DNA of 14,786 nucleotides from an uncultured Caryophanales bacterium (GTDB lineage Bacteria > Bacillota_I > Bacilli_A > RFN20 > CAG-826), in contig CAMJEC010000017.1 in NCBI GenBank assembly GCA_946404585.1, positions 1-14,786 on the forward strand, written 5' to 3'. Positions within the stretch are counted from its first letter, which is position 1. Each line of letters starts with the position of its first letter. Below are positions 13,033-14,786 of this stretch, piece after piece. The position numbers and the translations under genes are program-made. The notes under the pieces were generated by a model. That model saw only the letters and a list, made by a program, of their open reading frames with translations, was not told where the DNA came from and did no database searches.

Positions 13033-14310
13033 ATGGAAAGAAAAGTAACCAAATTAGAACACTGCCATACAGAAGTGTTAGTCAATGTGGACAAAGATTT
13101 ATGGAAAAAAGCTCAACAAAAAGCTTTTAACAAAGTTGCTAGTAACATTACCGTTCCTGGTTTCCGTAAAGGTAAAGCCCCAGCCAATATGCTCAAGGGC
13201 CGTGTTAACCAAATGGAAGTCTTCAACGAAGCAATCAATAACGTCTTACAACCAGTTTATGAAGATATCTTAAAAAACGAAGATATCCAACCAGTTGCTA
13301 GACCAGCCTTCGATGTCACTAAATTAAGTGAAGAAGACTTAGAAATCAAAGTGACCATCGCCACACGTCCAGAAATTAACCTTGGTAAATATACTGGCTA
13401 TGAATTAGGCAAAGCCACAGTGGAAGTCACTGATGAAGAAGTTGATTCCGCTATTGAAGGCTTAAGAAGACAATATGCCACAATCGCACCAAAAGAAGGT
13501 CAAGCTGAAAAAGGTGATACCGTTGTCATGGACTTTGAAGGTTCAGTCGATGGTGTGCCATTTGAAGGCGGTGCCGCTGAAAACCACGAATTAGAATTAG
13601 GTAGTGGTCAATTCATCCCAGGCTTTGAAGATCAATTAATCGGTGTTACCGCTGGTATTGAAGTTGACGTTAAAGTCAAATTCCCAGAAAACTATGGTCC
13701 AGATGAAATCTCTGGTAAAGATGCCGTCTTCCACTGCAAGATTCACGAAGTGAAACAAAAAGTCTTACCAGAATTAGATGAAGAATTCATCAAAGATTTA
13801 AACATCCCAGGCGTTGCTAACTTAGAACAACTCAAAGCCAATAGAAAAGAAGCTTTATTAAAGCAAAAAGAAAATAACGCCAAACAAGAATATCTCAACA
13901 AATTAGTTGATGAAATCAAGAAAGTTTCTACATTCGATTTCCCTGAAGAAATCGTTAAAGAAGAAACAGAAAACCGTAAAAAACAACTCGAACAAAGATT
14001 ACAACAATCTGGTATCGATTTAGAACAATACTATGTCTTAACTAAGACAAAAGAAGAAGACTTAGAAAAGCAATTAGCTGAAGAAGCTAGAAAAGGTTTA
14101 GAATCATTCTTCGTCATGGATTCCGTTGGCGAAAAAGAAAAACTTAACATCACCGAAGAAGAATTAGAATTCGAACTTTCCAAAATGGCGGAACAATACA
14201 ATATGACTATCGACCAAATCAAGAATGCTTTAGGTCAACAATTAGGTCAATTCCGTCACAATCTTATCATGCAAAAGATTGAAAACTTCTTATTCGAAAA
14301 CAACAAGTAA
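13033..14310 (+). CDS. tig: Trigger factor, ribosome-bound chaperone and peptidyl-prolyl isomerase
   Basis: 425 residues, normal for the family. The N-terminal ribosome-binding domain has the signature GFRKGKAP (43-50). The FKBP-type isomerase domain (about 155-245) starts EKGDTVVMDFEGSVDG and includes LELGSGQFIPGFEDQLIG. The C-terminal arm (250-425) is long, helical and Lys/Glu-rich, the chaperone cavity. It binds L23 at the ribosome exit tunnel and holds nascent chains. The Shine-Dalgarno AAAGGA (13015-13020) is 12 bases from the ATG, longer than usual; the next in-frame start would cut the signature domain, so this start stands. Codons are visibly biased (AAC, GTC, CCA, GAA, TTA), as for a highly expressed gene. 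It forms an operon with lon, 23 bases downstream. Confidence 0.97.
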   Translation: MERKVTKLEHCHTEVLVNVDKDLWKKAQQKAFNKVASNITVPGFRKGKAPANMLKGRVNQMEVFNEAINNVLQPVYEDILKNEDIQPVARPAFDVTKLSEEDLEIKVTIATRPEINLGKYTGYELGKATVEVTDEEVDSAIEGLRRQYATIAPKEGQAEKGDTVVMDFEGSVDGVPFEGGAAENHELELGSGQFIPGFEDQLIGVTAGIEVDVKVKFPENYGPDEISGKDAVFHCKIHEVKQKVLPELDEEFIKDLNIPGVANLEQLKANRKEALLKQKENNAKQEYLNKLVDEIKKVSTFDFPEEIVKEETENRKKQLEQRLQQSGIDLEQYYVLTKTKEEDLEKQLAEEARKGLESFFVMDSVGEKEKLNITEEELEFELSKMAEQYNMTIDQIKNALGQQLGQFRHNLIMQKIENFLFENNK

Positions 14311-14333
14311 TTTAAATTAAGGAGGTCATTTAT

Positions 14334-14786
14334 ATGAGCGATAGACCCCAAACATTGACATTACCATTACTTCCAACACGTAGTTTCGTGCTTTTTCCTA
14401 GTACTATTCAACCAATAGAAGCAGGAAGAAGTTTCTCTATTAACGCGATTCATGCGGCGCATTTACAAGCGGACTCTTTATTATTTGTCGCTTGTCAAAA
14501 GAACCCAAATGATGACACTATTGATTTCGATTCAATTTATCATGTTGGTACTTTATGTCGTATCGTTTCCATCGTGGAAAAAGGCGATTTAGTGAGAGTG
14601 CGTGTTGATGTCGTGGAAAGAATCGTTTTAAACGATATCTCCTTTGACCAAGTGAATGGCTATTACGTCGCTAATGGTACAATCGACAATGTCCCAATGA
14701 TGGATGAAATCACTAATGACTCCATCATTCGTGCAATCGTTGATAAATTAAACAATTTACCAAACGTTTTATCATTATTAAATAAG
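14334..14786 (+). CDS. lon: Lon protease, N-terminal part (3' end outside window)
   Basis: 151 codons from the ATG to the window edge, with no stop. TLPLLPTRSFVLFPSTIQPIEAG is the canonical start of the Lon substrate-recognition (LAN) domain, continued by LLFVACQKN, YHVGTLCRIVSIVEKGDLVRVRV and a following VERIVL. The AAA+ and Ser-Lys protease domains lie beyond the window. It degrades misfolded and regulatory proteins using ATP. AAGGAGG (14318-14324) lies 9 bases upstream and is the strongest ribosome site in the window. Directly behind tig, with no clpX between them as would be found in Bacillus subtilis; Mollicutes have the same direct tig-lon order. Confidence 0.93.
   Translation, partial: MSDRPQTLTLPLLPTRSFVLFPSTIQPIEAGRSFSINAIHAAHLQADSLLFVACQKNPNDDTIDFDSIYHVGTLCRIVSIVEKGDLVRVRVDVVERIVLNDISFDQVNGYYVANGTIDNVPMMDEITNDSIIRAIVDKLNNLPNVLSLLNK

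Noticed and set aside
563..14310. Mycoplasma-type genetic code (TGA read as Trp)
   Set aside because: Full-length conserved genes contain many TGG Trp codons and no in-frame TGA, which would be very unlikely under code 4 in an AT-rich genome.

Overview
The window looks like a piece of chromosome from an AT-rich, compact Firmicutes genome close to the Mollicutes (Erysipelotrichia, RF39 or RFN20-like Bacilli). The reasons are low GC, dense packing, a strong bias to TAA stops, Gram-positive lipoprotein and ECF-transporter types, and the order [TPR-like protein]-tig-lon, which as I recall matches MG237-MG238-MG239 / MPN330-331-332 of Mycoplasma. Trp is TGG everywhere and no conserved gene holds an in-frame TGA, so the standard bacterial code (table 11) is used. 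I saw no phage, transposon, CRISPR array, rRNA or tRNA. This is an ordinary housekeeping and envelope region, and its most unusual aspects are in gene-expression signals and a few uncharacterised gene pairs.

Layout. (1) 1-413: 3' end of an unrecognised gene, closed by a terminator. (2) 563-2050: a lipoprotein with a tyrosine-phosphatase domain, with its own promoter and terminator. (3) 2147-2455, a small two-helix membrane protein, meets the convergent DUF2974-type lipase-like hydrolase 2452-3525(-); the two share the bases TTAA as stop codons. (4) 3658-5300: two tandem RimK-like ATP-grasp ligases joined by an ATGA overlap. (5) 5348-7009: a single-pass membrane protein plus an MscS-type channel as an operon. 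(6) 7033-8296(-): hemolysin-III family membrane protein and free-methionine-R-sulfoxide reductase. (7) 8377-8871: FlaR/adenylate-kinase-like P-loop kinase, end to end with a membrane GGDEF protein 8872-9972(-). (8) 10116-10715: ECF-transporter S component, divergent from the GGDEF gene. (9) 10764-12926: rarA and a TPR-like protein. (10) 13033-14786: tig and the 5' part of lon, a protein-folding and quality-control operon.

Working together: tig and lon cover co-translational folding and degradation, rarA serves stalled replication forks, fRMsr repairs oxidised methionine, MscS handles osmotic shock, and the S component brings in a vitamin-like molecule. The ATP-grasp pair probably adds amino acids to a peptide or small molecule that I cannot identify.

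Expression signals: about half the genes have good Shine-Dalgarno sequences (563, 3658, 5867, 7710-, 10116, 14334). Several others have none and instead carry a -10-like hexamer ending about 6 bases before the ATG, which suggests leaderless mRNAs. Two terminators overlap the -35 element of the next promoter.
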